From Acanthaster planci (lineage: Eukaryota > Echinodermata > Asteroidea > Valvatida > Acanthasteridae), in contig NW_019091517.1 of NCBI RefSeq assembly GCF_001949145.1, forward strand, positions 91,457 to 155,456: DNA of 64,000 bases, in the 5' to 3' direction. The notes beneath the pieces were generated by a model, which saw only the letters and a program-made list of their open reading frames with translations, made no database searches and was not told the DNA's origin. A program made the translations under genes and the position numbers. How positions within the stretch are numbered: position 1 is the stretch's first letter; every line of letters begins with the position of its first letter. Shown piece after piece: positions 45,101 through 56,195 of the stretch.

Positions 45101-48071
45101 TAAGTCAGAGATCAAGCGGTAAGAAACCTGCACAAGGAAGCAGGGGGTAGTGGGTTCAAATCCACACCGAATCAGCTTTACCTCACAACGATGAGAGAGC
45201 ACTGAGAATACAATCAAGGGCAGGTCCGGCTAGGTCCATTAATATATAGGAATACAATGGAACACGCAGAGACGTGACCCCCTCCGTTCCTGTATTTCAG
45301 TGAACCTGGATCCCAAAGTCATCCACATAAGCATTACTTTGATAAGGGCAAAATTAAACTCTACAACATTCCAACCAAAGGTTCATGCTTGACGGGAAAG
45401 CGAGCCTGAACGCAAAGTTGTGACATCAGATCAGATATTCGTGCTGCAAATTCACAAAAGTCAAGTCCAAGTTAACCTTCACACTTCACTGTGAATGTTT
45501 CATGACAACAAAATTGCCTCACTTTCTTTAACCTTTGTCTGACATAGGAACCAGCCTTTGGCAAGTGGTTTTTTGGCACAGTCTGCAGTGCTAATGTACA
45601 GATCTTACCTTGAGGCTGGATATGCAGTTTACTATCGATATCGGGCTGAAAATATAAAAATTAAATGAAAGGTACAAGAATATTTCCATAGCTATTTTTG
45701 ACCACAATTTGTAATCAGGGACTATTGCAGCACATGATTTGGCCAAGAGTAAATAATCCATTACTAAACATACATGTAAGTCTGCTCAATAATAATTGCA
45801 TGATAGAGCAAGTTTGGTTGAGAAACCCCTATCCTCAAAAAAAAGGAAAAACTAATATTTCTGTTTATTTCTGCATATGGCTACTCTTTCCTTCAAGATA
45901 TTAACTCTTTCGACTTACCCATAATGCAAGGGCCTGATCACGCATGGGCTTATTGAAACTCACTAGAAATCTGCCAAGAAAACAAGCAAGTGAAGCAATG
46001 AAGAAGAAAATTGGAGATGAAGCTCAGACATGTGGCCTAGTGGTTAGGGTTTGTAACTTCCAATCTTATGGTTGGGGGGTTCGAACCCAGCTGGTGGCAG
46101 TATGTTGTGACCTTGGGCATAACCCCTATGTGCCCCTCTCCATCCAGGAGTAAATGGCTACCTGTGAGGACAGATATGGTTATGTTCAGGCATTTGCACC
46201 TGATATGGCATCATCGGGCTAGAATACTCCGCAAGGAGTTGAGATGTTTAAATGTTGTGAGCCCAGTGTGCAGGGATAATAATATGTCAGTGTCTATGAA
46301 AGACAATAGTGCTGCATGCTATGCACCTAATAAATGCTTTCCTTTGATATGACTTTTAGTCTCAAGCAATGTTATTTGCATGCCTGGCTTGTTTATTTCA
46401 TTCCAACAGTGTCATGGCAGTGCTTTCCGTTAGTGCTCAGCAGCAGCCCACACAGTGCCGTCTACCATCCCGTTAAACAGCCAATAAGATGATGCCTCNN
46501 NNNNNNNNNNNNNNNNNNNNNNNNNNNNNNNNNNNNNNNNNNNNNNNNNNNNNNNNNNNNNNNNNNNNNNNNNNNNNNNNNNNNNNNNNNNNNNNNNNNN
46601 NNNNNNNNNNNNNNNNNNNNNNNNNNNNNNNNNNNNNNNNNNNNNNNNNNNNNNNNNNNNNNNNNNNNNNNNNNNNNNNNNNNNNNNNNNNNNNNNNNNN
46701 NNNNNNNNNNNNNNNNNNNNNNNNNNNNNNNNNNNNNNNNNNNNNNNNNNNNNNNNNNNNNNNNNNNNNNNNNNNNNNNNNNNNNNNNNNNNNNNNNNNN
46801 NNNNNNNNNNNNNNNNNNNNNNNNNNNNNNNNNNNNNNNNNNNNNNNNNNNNNNNNNNNNNNNNNNNNNNNNNNNNNNNNNNNNNNNNNNNNNNNNNNNN
46901 NNNNNNNNNNNNNNNNNNNNNNNNNNNNNNNNNNNNNNNNNNNNNNNNNNNNNNNNNNNNNNNNNNNNNNNNNNNNNNNNNNNNNNNNNNNNNNNNNNNN
47001 NNNNNNNNNNNNNNNNNNNNNNNNNNNNNNNNNNNNNNNNNNNNNNNNNNGTGCCATCTACCATCCCGTCAAACAGCCAATAAGATGATGCTCCTACTGA
47101 CTGCTCAGCAGCAGCCCACACACTGCCGTCTACCATCCCGTCAAACAGCCAATAAGATGATGCTTCTACTGACTGCTCAGCAGCAGCCCACACAGTGCCA
47201 TCTACCATCCCGTCAAACAGCCAATAAGATGATGCTTCTATTGACACAGCTCGGATAATGGGGTTCTTGAATCTAAACAATGTCTCTGTCTCTGGCTTTG
47301 CCAGATTCCCCCCCCACCATCAAGTTTTCACTTAATTATATAAAGAATAATTACAGGTACAACATTCATTGTATGCTGCAGACCAAAGATGAAGGTGTGC
47401 GCTTTTAGTTTGAATATTTTACAGGTCTGCACTTGGTTTTCATGTAACGAAGACGGAGTCAAAGAGGAAATTTTGGATACCTTAAAACTGTTCACACGAC
47501 TTGAATGGCCAACTTCACGCTTGGGTTTTAGGTTACCTTGCTTTTGCGACAGCTGCTGTCATGGTGACCAATCTGTCATGGTTCCTGTGATGCTCATTGA
47601 CATCGGTGCCACCAAACACGATGGAGTATGGCACAGGGCATTCTGGAAAAAAAAAACAAACACAACCTCAATGAATTGTGAGATAAGTGCCCTTCGGGAT
47701 GTGGCTTACACCCAAAAAGGGACAGCAAAGTGAGAGGGTGTGGTTTCCAGCCCCCTCAACCATAAGGTAGACTTTGTGGGAAGAAGAACATTCAACGGTC
47801 ACTGATTAAGAACTCGTTCAAGTATACTCTTATTAGATCAAGTGGCCATTTTTTTCTCATTCAATGCTTGTGGATAGGTCTATTAATGCAAGGACCCCTA
47901 TTAACGAGATCTGATGCCTTACCTAGCAGTAGCCTGCCACTGCGGTAGGCATGAATGGCTAGCACACAGTCTGCTCCCATCTTGGCAATATGCTGATTGA
48001 ATTCTGAGGAGCTGCTAAAGGCATCATTGTCTGCTAGCAGGCTGTCATGACCAGCTTCTTGAAGATAATCG
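41991..48071 (-). CDS. GLT1D1: glycosyltransferase 1 domain-containing protein 1 (exons 2-10; exon 1 not found)
   Basis: GT-B fold, GT4-type glycosyltransferase; donor and acceptor of GLT1D1 are not established. CDS on the - strand is join(48071-47923, 47642-47537, 45970-45919, 45645-45609, 44985-44839, 44305-44212, 43670-43550, 42926-42828, 42176-41991); all introns are GT-AG and every phase fits, giving about 331 residues against about 346 in human. Recognised blocks in order: AIHAYRSGRLLLG, FGGTDVNE, FLVSFNKPMRDQALALWPD, HIQPQG, FLLVAGLRLVKDPLYLV, VYLVIVGP, LVNSSLSEGMSTAILEAMDL and TGLLYE. The last-but-one block carries the GT4 E-x7-E motif, split by an intron after the second Glu. Missing is the short N-terminal exon (about 25 residues, expected to contain an HTGN-like motif), which must end in phase 2. 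The gene lies tail-to-tail with the receptor, 3.5 kb away. Confidence 0.94.
42828..42926 (-). CDS. GLT1D1: GLT1D1 exon 9
   Basis: 99 bp, phase 0 to 0, acceptor TTTTTTGCAG, donor GTTAAA (weak). Encodes AMDLCVPVVARSIPGN and TGLLYETPQ, the conserved end of the donor-binding domain. Confidence 0.94.
43550..43670 (-). CDS. GLT1D1: GLT1D1 exon 8 (catalytic E-x7-E, both Glu)
   Basis: 121 bp, phase 2 to 0, acceptor TCTTGTAG, donor GTAATC. Encodes LPGVEILDPLSQGD and LVNSSLSEGMSTAILE; the two Glu of the E-x7-E motif are the one in SEGM and the final residue. Confidence 0.95.
44212..44305 (-). CDS. GLT1D1: GLT1D1 exon 7
   Basis: 94 bp, phase 1 to 2, acceptor CATTCAG, donor GTAGGT. Encodes EWHLKHGDVYLVIVGP and the following helix. 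Confidence 0.94.
44839..44985 (-). CDS. GLT1D1: GLT1D1 exon 6
   Basis: 147 bp, phase 1 to 1, acceptor AATCACAG, donor GTACTT. Starts IVTSPSSRFDFHQHLQ and contains VFLLVAGLRLVKDPLYLV, the inter-domain segment leading into the second Rossmann domain. Confidence 0.95.
45085..45250 (+). mobile_element. tRNA-derived SINE (diverged)
   Basis: A-box-like GATCAAGCGG near 45110 and B box GGTTCAAATCC at 45153-45163, followed by a body with GAGCACTGAGAATAC shared with the SINE at 48270. Lies in GLT1D1 intron 5. Confidence 0.65.
45396..45548 (+). repeat. CRE-containing dispersed repeat, copy 2 (GLT1D1 intron 5)
   Basis: TTGTGACATCAGATCAGATA, then GTGCTGCAAATTCACAAAAG, aligning with the copy at 34769. 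The CRE palindrome is mutated (TGACATCA). A weaker inverse match (GCTGAATTCGCAAG) occurs near 2245-2345. Confidence 0.6.
45609..45645 (-). CDS. GLT1D1: GLT1D1 exon 5 (microexon)
   Basis: 37-bp microexon, phase 0 to 1, acceptor ATTTTCAG, donor GTAAGA. Encodes PDIDSKLHIQPQ plus the first base of Gly. Too short for ORF-based gene finders. Confidence 0.88.
45919..45970 (-). CDS. GLT1D1: GLT1D1 exon 4
   Basis: 52-bp exon, phase 2 to 0, acceptor CTTGGCAG, donor GTAAGT. Encodes FLVSFNKPMRDQALALW, corresponding to the FAVAFTESMKEMA-type segment of the family. Confidence 0.9.
46024..46350 (+). mobile_element. tRNA-derived SINE
   Basis: A box TGGCCTAGTGG at 46033-46043 and B box GGTTCGAACCC at 46078-46088, then GCAGTATGTTGTGACCTTGG, also present in the SINE at 57286. 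The body ends in CACCTAATAAATGC. Inserted in GLT1D1 intron 3. Confidence 0.8.
46435..47245. repeat. 72-bp tandem minisatellite in GLT1D1 intron 3
   Basis: Unit of 72 bp beginning GCTCAGCAGCAGCCCACACA. One partial unit precedes the gap and about 2.7 near-identical units follow it (47051-47245). The distance across the gap is not a multiple of 72, so the gap size is an estimate or units vary. One - strand frame is open throughout because 72 is a multiple of three. Confidence 0.93.
46499..47050. other. assembly gap (552 N) inside the minisatellite
   Basis: Run of N bounded on both sides by the 72-bp unit; the gap presumably holds more copies. Confidence 1.
47537..47642 (-). CDS. GLT1D1: GLT1D1 exon 3
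   Basis: 106 bp, phase 1 to 2, acceptor TTTTTCCAG, donor GTAACC. Contains the family block YSIVFGGTDVNE. Confidence 0.95.
47923..48071 (-). CDS. GLT1D1: GLT1D1 exon 2
   Basis: 149 bp, enters in phase 2 after TATTTCCAG, leaves in phase 1 at GTAAGG. Encodes DYLQEAGHD, the end of the first Rossmann helix, through AIHAYRSGRLLL. Confidence 0.93.
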
Positions 48072-48264
48072 CTGGAAATAGACAGCATCTATGTTATCAT
48101 TATCGCCTACCTATGCTGTGCACAAACCTGCGCTAAAGTTTCCTCACCTGTGTTGCAGTCAAGTCCATTTACTGTTTTGTGTGTGTAATGTCCTGTGTGT
48201 TTGTAAGGAATTGAGATGGTCGCATAAATAATAATCATAATAAGTCCCTGCAAGTCTATGAAAA

Positions 48265-48435
48265 GCCATCTCGGTAAGCTCATTGGTCAAGTGGTTAAGA
48301 CATCTCCACTAGTAAGCAGGAGGTCGTGGGTTCGAGTCCCACCTGAGTAAGCTTGTGAATTTTTTCACAAGCTTTCAGACAAGCACTGAGTATGCCGTGT
48401 TTATAAAATATATACATCGGGCAAGGGCAAAAACC
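48265..48435 (+). mobile_element. tRNA-derived SINE
   Basis: A box TGGTCAAGTGG at 48284-48294 and B box GGTTCGAGTCC at 48329-48339. The body has a short hairpin (AAGCTTGTGAA / TTCACAAGCTT) and AAGCACTGAGTATG, shared with the SINE at 45085. Lies upstream of GLT1D1 exon 2. Confidence 0.8.
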
Positions 48436-49979
48436 CTGACATTTCCCCAACCCAATAGTACATCTTGAAAAGCTACCTAGTAGCAAGCCATAACACAATT
48501 TTCCGATGAACGGTGACAAAAAGCATTCCTTTGTCATTGCTCTTCCTGTTACTTGTGAAGGTTCTTCGGAAAGGACTCATGACTAGACTGGAGGAGGGAC
48601 TTGAGATCGACTCAACAACAACACTTCTATCTGCACATTTCTCATTGACAGAGCATTGCCTGGGCAATGTAAAATGTCTGCAAAGTTTCAGACTAACAAC
48701 AGCTGTAACGTCTGAAGGTCTGACGTCAGAGCAAACGTTATATCGGACAGCTGGCTGATTTGATGCAGAAGATTTCTGTATACATTCCACAATCCTTTAC
48801 ACCGGTGCATGTTTCTGTCCTTTTTCCACGCAGGGTAGACTTTACCTTATTCGCTGAGCAGTGCAGCAGTTTCCTGTGCATGTCTTTAGGGCTGACAGCA
48901 ACAATACTTTCATAGACAGGCTGGGAATTCACTCATGTCACTGACGCTCAATATGCCTTCATAGCTACCTTTTTGCAGGGTGAAAAATACACATTCCATC
49001 AAATGAAACTTTTAAACAATCTGACAATAAGCCTTTTACGAATTAAATTTGAATAAAATCTGGTACACTGAGCTCTTTAAGGTCATGTTAACACTGTTAC
49101 TATACCTGGTGATTCGAGGCAAGCTTTTGCTTAGTTACATGAGAGATGCCTTGCACCAGTACATCTGTTTTCAGTGGATAAGAGGGCATAGAGCAACCAG
49201 TCCATTCCAGAGATGGTGATCGCTGTACAAAAGCTTGCCAGAATTACAAGGCAACAGTGTCTTTAGTCTGGGAATTCAAATTGTTATGCTTATGTGCTAT
49301 CAGATAACTCAGTGTAACCTGATTCTATTCAAATCTAACTCGCAAAAAGCTGATTAAGTCCCAACTAGGCAAGAATTCCACATTAGACCATCGCAATTTT
49401 CAAGTGTCCTAAAACACCAATATAAGGGCAACCTTATAATTTTAGTGGAAAATAAGGAAAGGGACTCAGTAGTTAGTAATGGCAGGGGGGAGGGGACAAG
49501 CTGGGACAGCGGGAGGGTGGGAGACAGGTTGGAAATAGCCATAATAGTAAAAAAACAGTGATCACTGATGATCTGAGAGGGAATTCCAAAAAAAAACTCA
49601 AACTGAATTCAACCCTTCTAATGTCGGGAGCGATCAGTCGATCTGCAAGATCACTTGATCTATGCATGATCAGTCAATCTGAATGCTGCAATGCACAATT
49701 TGTCTATAAATCCACGATCAGCCGATCCCCTTTTGTTTCCAATCCATGGTTGTGAACATGATGAGATTGACCAAAAAGGGAAGTAAAGTCGAAGATTTCA
49801 AACAAAATCAACTGATAGCGCCATGCCCTCTTGTGATCGTAGTGACTGACTGATCGCTCCCCACACATACATGTACATTTTACATTGAAGTGAAAAACAA
49901 AACATAACATTTTGTTTTGGGGTAAACTCAACCATGTCAACCATAACATGGCAAACACTTCACATCCGACCCCGCCTCT
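48436..49979. other. likely GLT1D1 first intron, nothing recognised
   Basis: Exon 1 of GLT1D1 should lie here or upstream on the - strand; a search by eye for an HTGN-like codon pattern failed. Confidence 0.45.
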
Positions 49980-50701
49980 GAACTTCAAGTCAGCCGGCCG
50001 GCCGAACGCACCTGAGCAAATCATTCAAGCTGTAGTCGAATAATCCACGAGACTTGTCCCTTGTGAGCGCTTTATACGTGATGATGAGTACTTCATCCAG
50101 CCACACTTAATTTCAGGGGGACTTCTGCCGTGCAACGACTCTGGCCGCCGGCTTAGCACGTCCGTGTTTACATTTCACTCACTGTGGTGAGAGCGCCCTC
50201 AAGGGGTTTCGAAATTATTTTGTCAAAGCACCAGAGGGCGCCATTTGCTGCTCATGCAGGCGATCTACATTATGGATTTGTTTTTCTCTAAATAAAAACT
50301 GATAAACGTAACCTCTGCACTGAAAATCCAATAATTTGGTTTTCGTCATGTCCTACTCAGCAATTAGTGGTAGCTGTCAGTAAGAATACTTCACCCCCAA
50401 TATCCCTGGGCCACCGCGAGTTTTGTCTGTGGTCTTCAATAACGATTAATAACATCAATTCGCCTTGCTTCGTCGTGGACCGAGACTGTCGGACTGAGTG
50501 CTGCAGTGCTAATCTAGTCGAGAATCAATTCCAGGGACGATCCTCGGTTAGAAGCGGTGTGTGTGAACCCGTTCGGGGCACGTGGCGTGACAAGACTACA
50601 GTTTCCATTGAAATTCTGCTGCTTTACAGTTAAAATTGCGCCTGGACCAGTTGGAAATTGCTGTTTAAATCTCAAACCCATTGAAACTCAAGCATGTCAA
50701 G
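49980..50701. promoter_or_regulatory. possible divergent promoter region
   Basis: CpG-richer than its surroundings (e.g. CAGCCGGCCGGCCGAACG near 49990), with a good - strand donor CTCAG|GTGCGT near 50011 and a good + strand donor CAAG|GTAAGC at 50702. It would suit a shared promoter of GLT1D1 (-) and an unknown + strand gene. Inference from composition and splice signals only. Confidence 0.3.
50694..50701 (+). CDS. candidate first coding exon of an unidentified gene
   Basis: ATGTCAAG directly before the strong donor GTAAGC, leaving phase 2, would encode Met-Ser and two bases of Arg. Supported only by the donor, the start codon and its position in the GC-rich region. A phase-compatible exon lies at 61000. 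Confidence 0.25.
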
Positions 50702-51108
50702 GTAAGCAATATTTTTATAAGTAGGCCGTAGGCCTACTCATTGTGTAGGCCAAGGATCGTGTTGGGGCCCTAGGCCTGGGATGATTAGTGTATGTATGTC
50801 AAATGCATGATGTAGGCTACTGTACTATGTTATCATGGCTAGGCGTAACATTATCTGGTTAACTTATGTTTTTTTAACCGTCCTGTATATAAAATATAAT
50901 CTGACATTTTTGGGGGTATGAAATTATATTGGTTTGCATTGATTGCATTCAGGTTGAGCCCTCGAAGTGCACTGAGAAAAGCACACAAATTAAAACTGGG
51001 GTTGAACCGACTTCAAGCATGCCAAGAGAGTGCAAGAAAGTGTTGTTTAATTTTGTTAGGTGAAAATTTTGCTGCCATCCAGTCACACTGTATATTTGAT
51101 TAACATGC

Positions 51109-51215
51109 CAGCATCCAATTGATAATGTTACGCCCCAACTATGGCCTTGGGCAGCCATTGGGACTGGCCCATTAATAGTTGGGGCCATGGCCATAGTTAG
51201 GATGTAACAATGCTG
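51109..51215. repeat. foldback element
   Basis: CAGCAT...GTTACGCCCCAACTATGGCC on the left is the near inverse of GGCCATAGTTAGGATGTAAC...ATGCTG on the right. A second internal inverse (CCCCAACTAT / ATAGTTGGGG) allows an alternative hairpin. Probably a small inverted-repeat transposon remnant. Confidence 0.7.
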
Positions 51216-52980
51216 TACCTGTGCTGTCCTCAGCCAGGCCACTTGGACCTGTAGTTTATTTTTCTTTTGGTATCCCCCAAAAGTTGTAAAATTATCCTTT
51301 TACTGTTTTGAATTTAATCCTACCAGTAATATTAAGTTGCTGGATAAGTCATTTTTCTATTTGTGATTCTGGTGGATTTTTGAAAGGAAATAAAACCTGA
51401 CTTTGCACTAAGAGGTCTGAATTTATGACTCGAATTCTCATGGTATTGAAGGAATAAATGAACTGAATTGAATTTTATCTTGTGCACGTCATGGATACAA
51501 AATTATTCACAATGACAAAGTAAGAATGGAGCCAGACTAAGATTTGTTGTGGTGACATTTCTAAGTCCCCCAGAGCACTCACTGTACTGTGCATGAGAAT
51601 TCAGTTGCCATTCTGGTTCAACAGCAAAACCAACACACAGTCTAGTAAACCACTTGCTTAATGTTGCACATTACAAGTGTGTGGCAATTTTAATCTTTTT
51701 TAAAAGTGCAGTAAAATACATATTGGAAGGCAGTGTTACACAGAATTACAAGTGATTGAATGAAGGGATCTATTGGCACACAGCATGTGTACCTTCCCCA
51801 CCTTCATCTCACCTACATGTACCAGTACTGTACGGTATCTCCCTCGTCTACCTGTAGGCTATCTTACCCTCCTGGCCTTTACTCTTTGTTCGCAGAATCG
51901 TCCAAAACATTGAATTAACCGTAGGCCCCCTGTAAAGTGCATTCAAAAGATGTTTCAAGCCTCAGCCTTGTTCATATTTCAGATGGTTTTAAGTCCAAAC
52001 TTGTGCAAGCGTGCCAGCACAGCACATGGCTGCTTCATTAAATCTTGTACCTGTTGGAAAGAATGCAACATCGTCTTCCAGCGCCAGAGTTCTGGACTTA
52101 ATGTACATGTACCATGTTGAACATTGCCAGTAGAACAAACTCATTTGGCTAATATTTTTGTCCAGTTTTCTTCTGTTTGAAAGAATCATGTTTGAAACAC
52201 TAAGTCATTGTTTTGCTTAAAAGTTGCATTACTGTTGCATGCCTTGACGGATAAAAATCTATATTTTTCATCTTTTAGCTTGCATATTTACAGTTTAGGT
52301 TTGCTGTTTGTACAGAACAAAACAAAATCAGAAGCAGGCTATCAGCCAGCACAGTGACCCCACGGACACATTGTGTACCAGTATCTTTGTTTTTTATTGC
52401 CCAATCCAGTTCTGTCATAATATCGACTTACTTTCCTATCACCTTTTACCAGGAAGAGCCAGTTCACTGACTGGTTTCCCGCCAAAAACCGCAGCCGCAG
52501 GGAGACACAATGGATGACTCTGACCTTACCCCGGGGTCAGGGACACCCTGTACAGTGACTGACTTATTCCTCTCCCCCCCCCTGCAGTCTGGGTCCTTTG
52601 TTACTTCTGCTTGACCCAGATAGGAAAATACTGGTAATGTCTCCCACAGGTCACTGGCTTTCCAGGGTTGGCCACAACATGAGTGCTCTTTTTCTGGTCC
52701 AGTACTTAAACGTGCCTTGAGGATTTGGCCTACGCAATGCAGTAGATATACACCAGTATGAACATTGCACAGGGTACTGTGCATCATTACCTACATATGA
52801 AAAGCAGTACAAAAGGTGTTCAAGAAAAGGCATGTCAGGGAATCTGTATGCACACAATGTACATTGTAAACACGTTATAATGTTAACATTTCCATTTTAT
52901 GAAATAGTTCAAAATGGATAAGACTGGAGTTTCATGAACACCTGCATGTGCAAAGTACATTTATGCTGTTGCCCCAATTG

Positions 52981-53477
52981 TAGGTCTGTGCGGAATATCC
53001 GAATATGCGATCAATATTCGAATATTCGAATATTATTTTCCGATATTTGAAAATTGGAATGCAAATAGGAAGGAAGAATTTTCTTCTGTTTTAAATGAGA
53101 AAACTTGCACAATGGAGGCATACATGTATTTCAAACAGATTCAAATGACGAGTGACAGAAATCTTAGAGCGAATCAAAAAGTAAATTATTCATTAAAAAA
53201 TTTTAAAAAAATAGAAATTGTCAGCAGGACAAGAAGTATTGTTTGTCTCTTAAATCATTCTACATGTACATGTAAATTGTGGCTGGAGATACATGTACTC
53301 CTAGACATGAGAAGATGTTAGTGGTGATAATGTATTATTTTGTGCGTTATTGCAACTGATATGGTTTGTTCATCAACAGTCTGCCGGTCAGTACGACCGA
53401 ATATTCAGATATTCGATCGAATTGAAGGTCGAATATTCTAATACACGTAGTGAATTATTCAAATTGACTCAGCACTA
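52981..53477. mobile_element. hAT-like MITE, copy 1, with perfect 8-bp TSD
   Basis: 497 bp bounded by TAGGTCTGTGCGG and, inverted, TAGTGCTGAGTC. Flanked by CCCAATTG at 52973-52980 and again at 53478-53485, an exact 8-bp target duplication as made by hAT transposases. Both ends are rich in CGAATATTCG palindromes. No coding capacity. About 75% similar by eye to 58410-58867. Confidence 0.9.
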
Positions 53478-53485
53478 CCCAATTG

Positions 53486-55946
53486 CTCATGTGGTCCATC
53501 ATTTGAGGTGTGCATGTACACTGTACATGTTCATGTACCCCATTGAAAGGCCCCTTTGTGCCTTTTGACATGTTTGAAGCCAGCAAACTATACACATGTA
53601 TTGTGCAAAGTGGAAGGTGTGTCCGATGAAGACTCATGCTGTTTGTTTATCACATTGTTCAGTTATTTGAAAGAAAAAAAAGTTAGAAAGATTTCTTTGA
53701 CTAAATGTTTTCCACCCCCCCCCCACGCCAGGCACATCGATATTGTTGCATTGCTGATTTTGTTTTTCTTTTGTTTTAATTGGAATGAAGCCAACTAATA
53801 ATCATACAATGCATACTGGTCCATGAACACTTTACTTGCAGATCTACAGTCTACAGTGTATATATGTACAGTACGTATTGCCTGGCTTTGCTCAGAGAGT
53901 TAGAGGCATTTCAGAGCTTTCCATTGTCCAAGAATCAAAAAAGTAAAGTAAAGCCCAGTTTAATGATAATTTCCAAGGTGATGAATCTAACAACCCCGTC
54001 CTTTCAAGTACATGTGCATGTGGCAAGAGTTGTTTGGTCCCATGCATTAAACCCATCGTCATCAACCTGACTGTTTCTATTGTCCTGGTTTTGCCTTTGA
54101 AATTTCCATCTCATGGTATTCTACCAATCTACACCCCTCCCCCTTTAATAATAATGTACTGCCTCCTAGAAACCCTCGGCCCCTTTCAAGTCAGACTGCC
54201 CTGCTCCGAACAAATTTCACGCCTGCCCTCTACACCACTGGGTCTCTGGGCAACTGCTCTTCAAAACACTCCAGTAAGGTGCTCCCGACTGCACTCCGAG
54301 TGCACGGAATTGGTACAGTTTAATACTGTAAACTTGTAAACAGCATTTTCCATAAAATGCTACTGGCACGGTACAGTGTGCACAGGTACGGCCTTCATGT
54401 GTAAATGTGCATATCGCACACTGTCATGATTAATTTGATGGTAAACCAAACATTATTGGATTTCTGTGGATTGTTGTTGCTTTGTGATCGACACTTGAAA
54501 GCAATCAGCGTCTGAGGAGAAATTGAGAAAATCTTCCGGGTATTGTGCGAGCAGTTCACACATACTATTGTTATACACGTACGATACGCATAAAACGGGT
54601 ACAGATACTGTACAGATACGGTGCGTTAGTCCTGTTTCTATTTGTCAATGTAATCTGCCAAAACCCGTCACATTGTTGGCTTTGTCAAATTGGTGCATAC
54701 TGTATCAACTTCAAATGGATCTGGACACTGTTTTGTTTTCGAAACTGTTTAATTTGTGATTCGAGACACCTAGATTCATGTTGTTGACATCCAAGAATCA
54801 ATATCTGAAAACGCATGTGTTAAGCTGAAGTTTATATGCACACAAATGACAAAGTTCGCCATGTGAAGGGTTTTTGCAGATCACATCACATTCTTACACA
54901 TTTATTGGATTTCCTGAGATCATTTTACATTCTTTGTGAATTATCAACACTCATGAACTGAAACAAAAAAGTCGGTAATTGACAAAATTTAGTAAAAAAA
55001 ACTATTTAGAACTGCCGTTTTTATGTACATGTACACAGTATTTAAAAACCTATTTTTGTACTGGTCGGTATCTATTGTCAAGAATTGACCCCCAGATACA
55101 CACGTGTACAGGTGTACGTACATGTATAGCAAGACCTTGTATTGTAGAGAGGTACATGTACATGTACCAGTACAAAGAAAAATGGTTTTCCTCCCAAAGA
55201 TCAAAGATTAATCATTAATCAGGAACAAAGCCGCGCAGAACTTGGATGCAATCAGCATGTTTTGCTCGACAGAAAAACCAGTCACAGTGGTGTACTGATT
55301 GCATTTTCTTCAGTAGAACGACATTCGCTCCACATGCTTACAGTGTGCACATGCAGTGTCCAAACAGGAGCATTGATGCATTGAAAATTTGTACATGTAC
55401 ATAAGTGAGAATAGAGAGTGGTGGAGAAAAAAACAAGGCAGTTTGTAATCTATTGGTGTTTATATTCATTAAATATATTTACAGAAACAGGTCTTCATGA
55501 AGTTACTTGAAAGCTCGGAAGTGAATTGTACATTTACTTATTTGTTGAGGCTGAGTTGTGCTTCGATCAGTCATGTTCTATATTGTACAGGGGTACACAG
55601 GGGCGCATCTGGGAGAGGGGAAGACGGGGAACATGGGCCAAAAAATTGTTTTGTCAAAAATGAGAGAGAAGAGATTTTTAGGGGTCTGTTTTCTTCTACT
55701 TCTACCTTCTAGAGCATTAAGTACCCCATCGTCATCCCAACCTTCAGAGAGGTCATTCAAAGTTACATTAAAAAGGTCTTACATTTTCCTCCCTCCCCCC
55801 AAAAAAAGAAACAAGTTTGTCCCTCTTTCCAAACTTGGTTCAGGATCCACCCTTGGGGTACGTGTGCATCCATATTCCTTCAGAAGTGATGCAGTTTTCA
55901 GGATAAGGAAAGGGATTTAATTAAGAGCCTGCAAACACCCACAAAA
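53486..55946. other. no gene recognised; TACATGTA-rich
   Basis: Repeated TACATGTA and GTACATGTAC palindromes (e.g. 55021, 55119, 55149, 55391). No coding exon identified. Confidence 0.55.
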
Positions 55947-56025
55947 AAACTTGCTCTGGTCAGATTTGAACTCCCAGCCTCACTCCTAGTGGTAACGTCA
56001 CAACTGCTTGGCCTGTGTGTGTGCA
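55947..56025 (-). mobile_element. SINE head remnant
   Basis: On the - strand an A-box-like GGCCAAGCAGT and a B-box-like GGAGTTCAAATC lie about 40 nt apart. No recognisable body. Confidence 0.45.
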
Positions 56026-56195
56026 CAGGAACCAGTGCGGTAAGTTTAACTTGAAGGTGGGAGATTTAAGATTTGATTATTCTGACAAACATGTACTGGT
56101 ACATTGTATGTGGTACCATGTAGGATGTGCACAGACTGTACATGTACCAGTTAGTATGTGCAGAGATTGAGGAGATCCTGTAAATAAAAACTTCA

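Noticed and set aside
46435-47245. Regular repeats reminiscent of a CRISPR array.
   Set aside because: Units are directly adjacent 72-bp copies without unique spacers, in an animal genome.
46462-47280. 272-codon - strand ORF across the minisatellite.
   Set aside because: Most of it is N, and the rest is open only because the repeat length is a multiple of three.
50007-50115. - strand reading near 50.05 kb ending at CTCAG|GTGCGT as GLT1D1 exon 1.
   Set aside because: The phase would fit, but the frame has no ATG, starts after a stop and lacks the HTGN-like N-terminal motif. It may be a 5' UTR exon at most.
52453-52560. Possible exon after TTTTACCAG with a reading that joins in frame to ATGTCAAG.
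   Set aside because: No convincing donor follows and the frame soon stops; the exon at 61000 is the better candidate.
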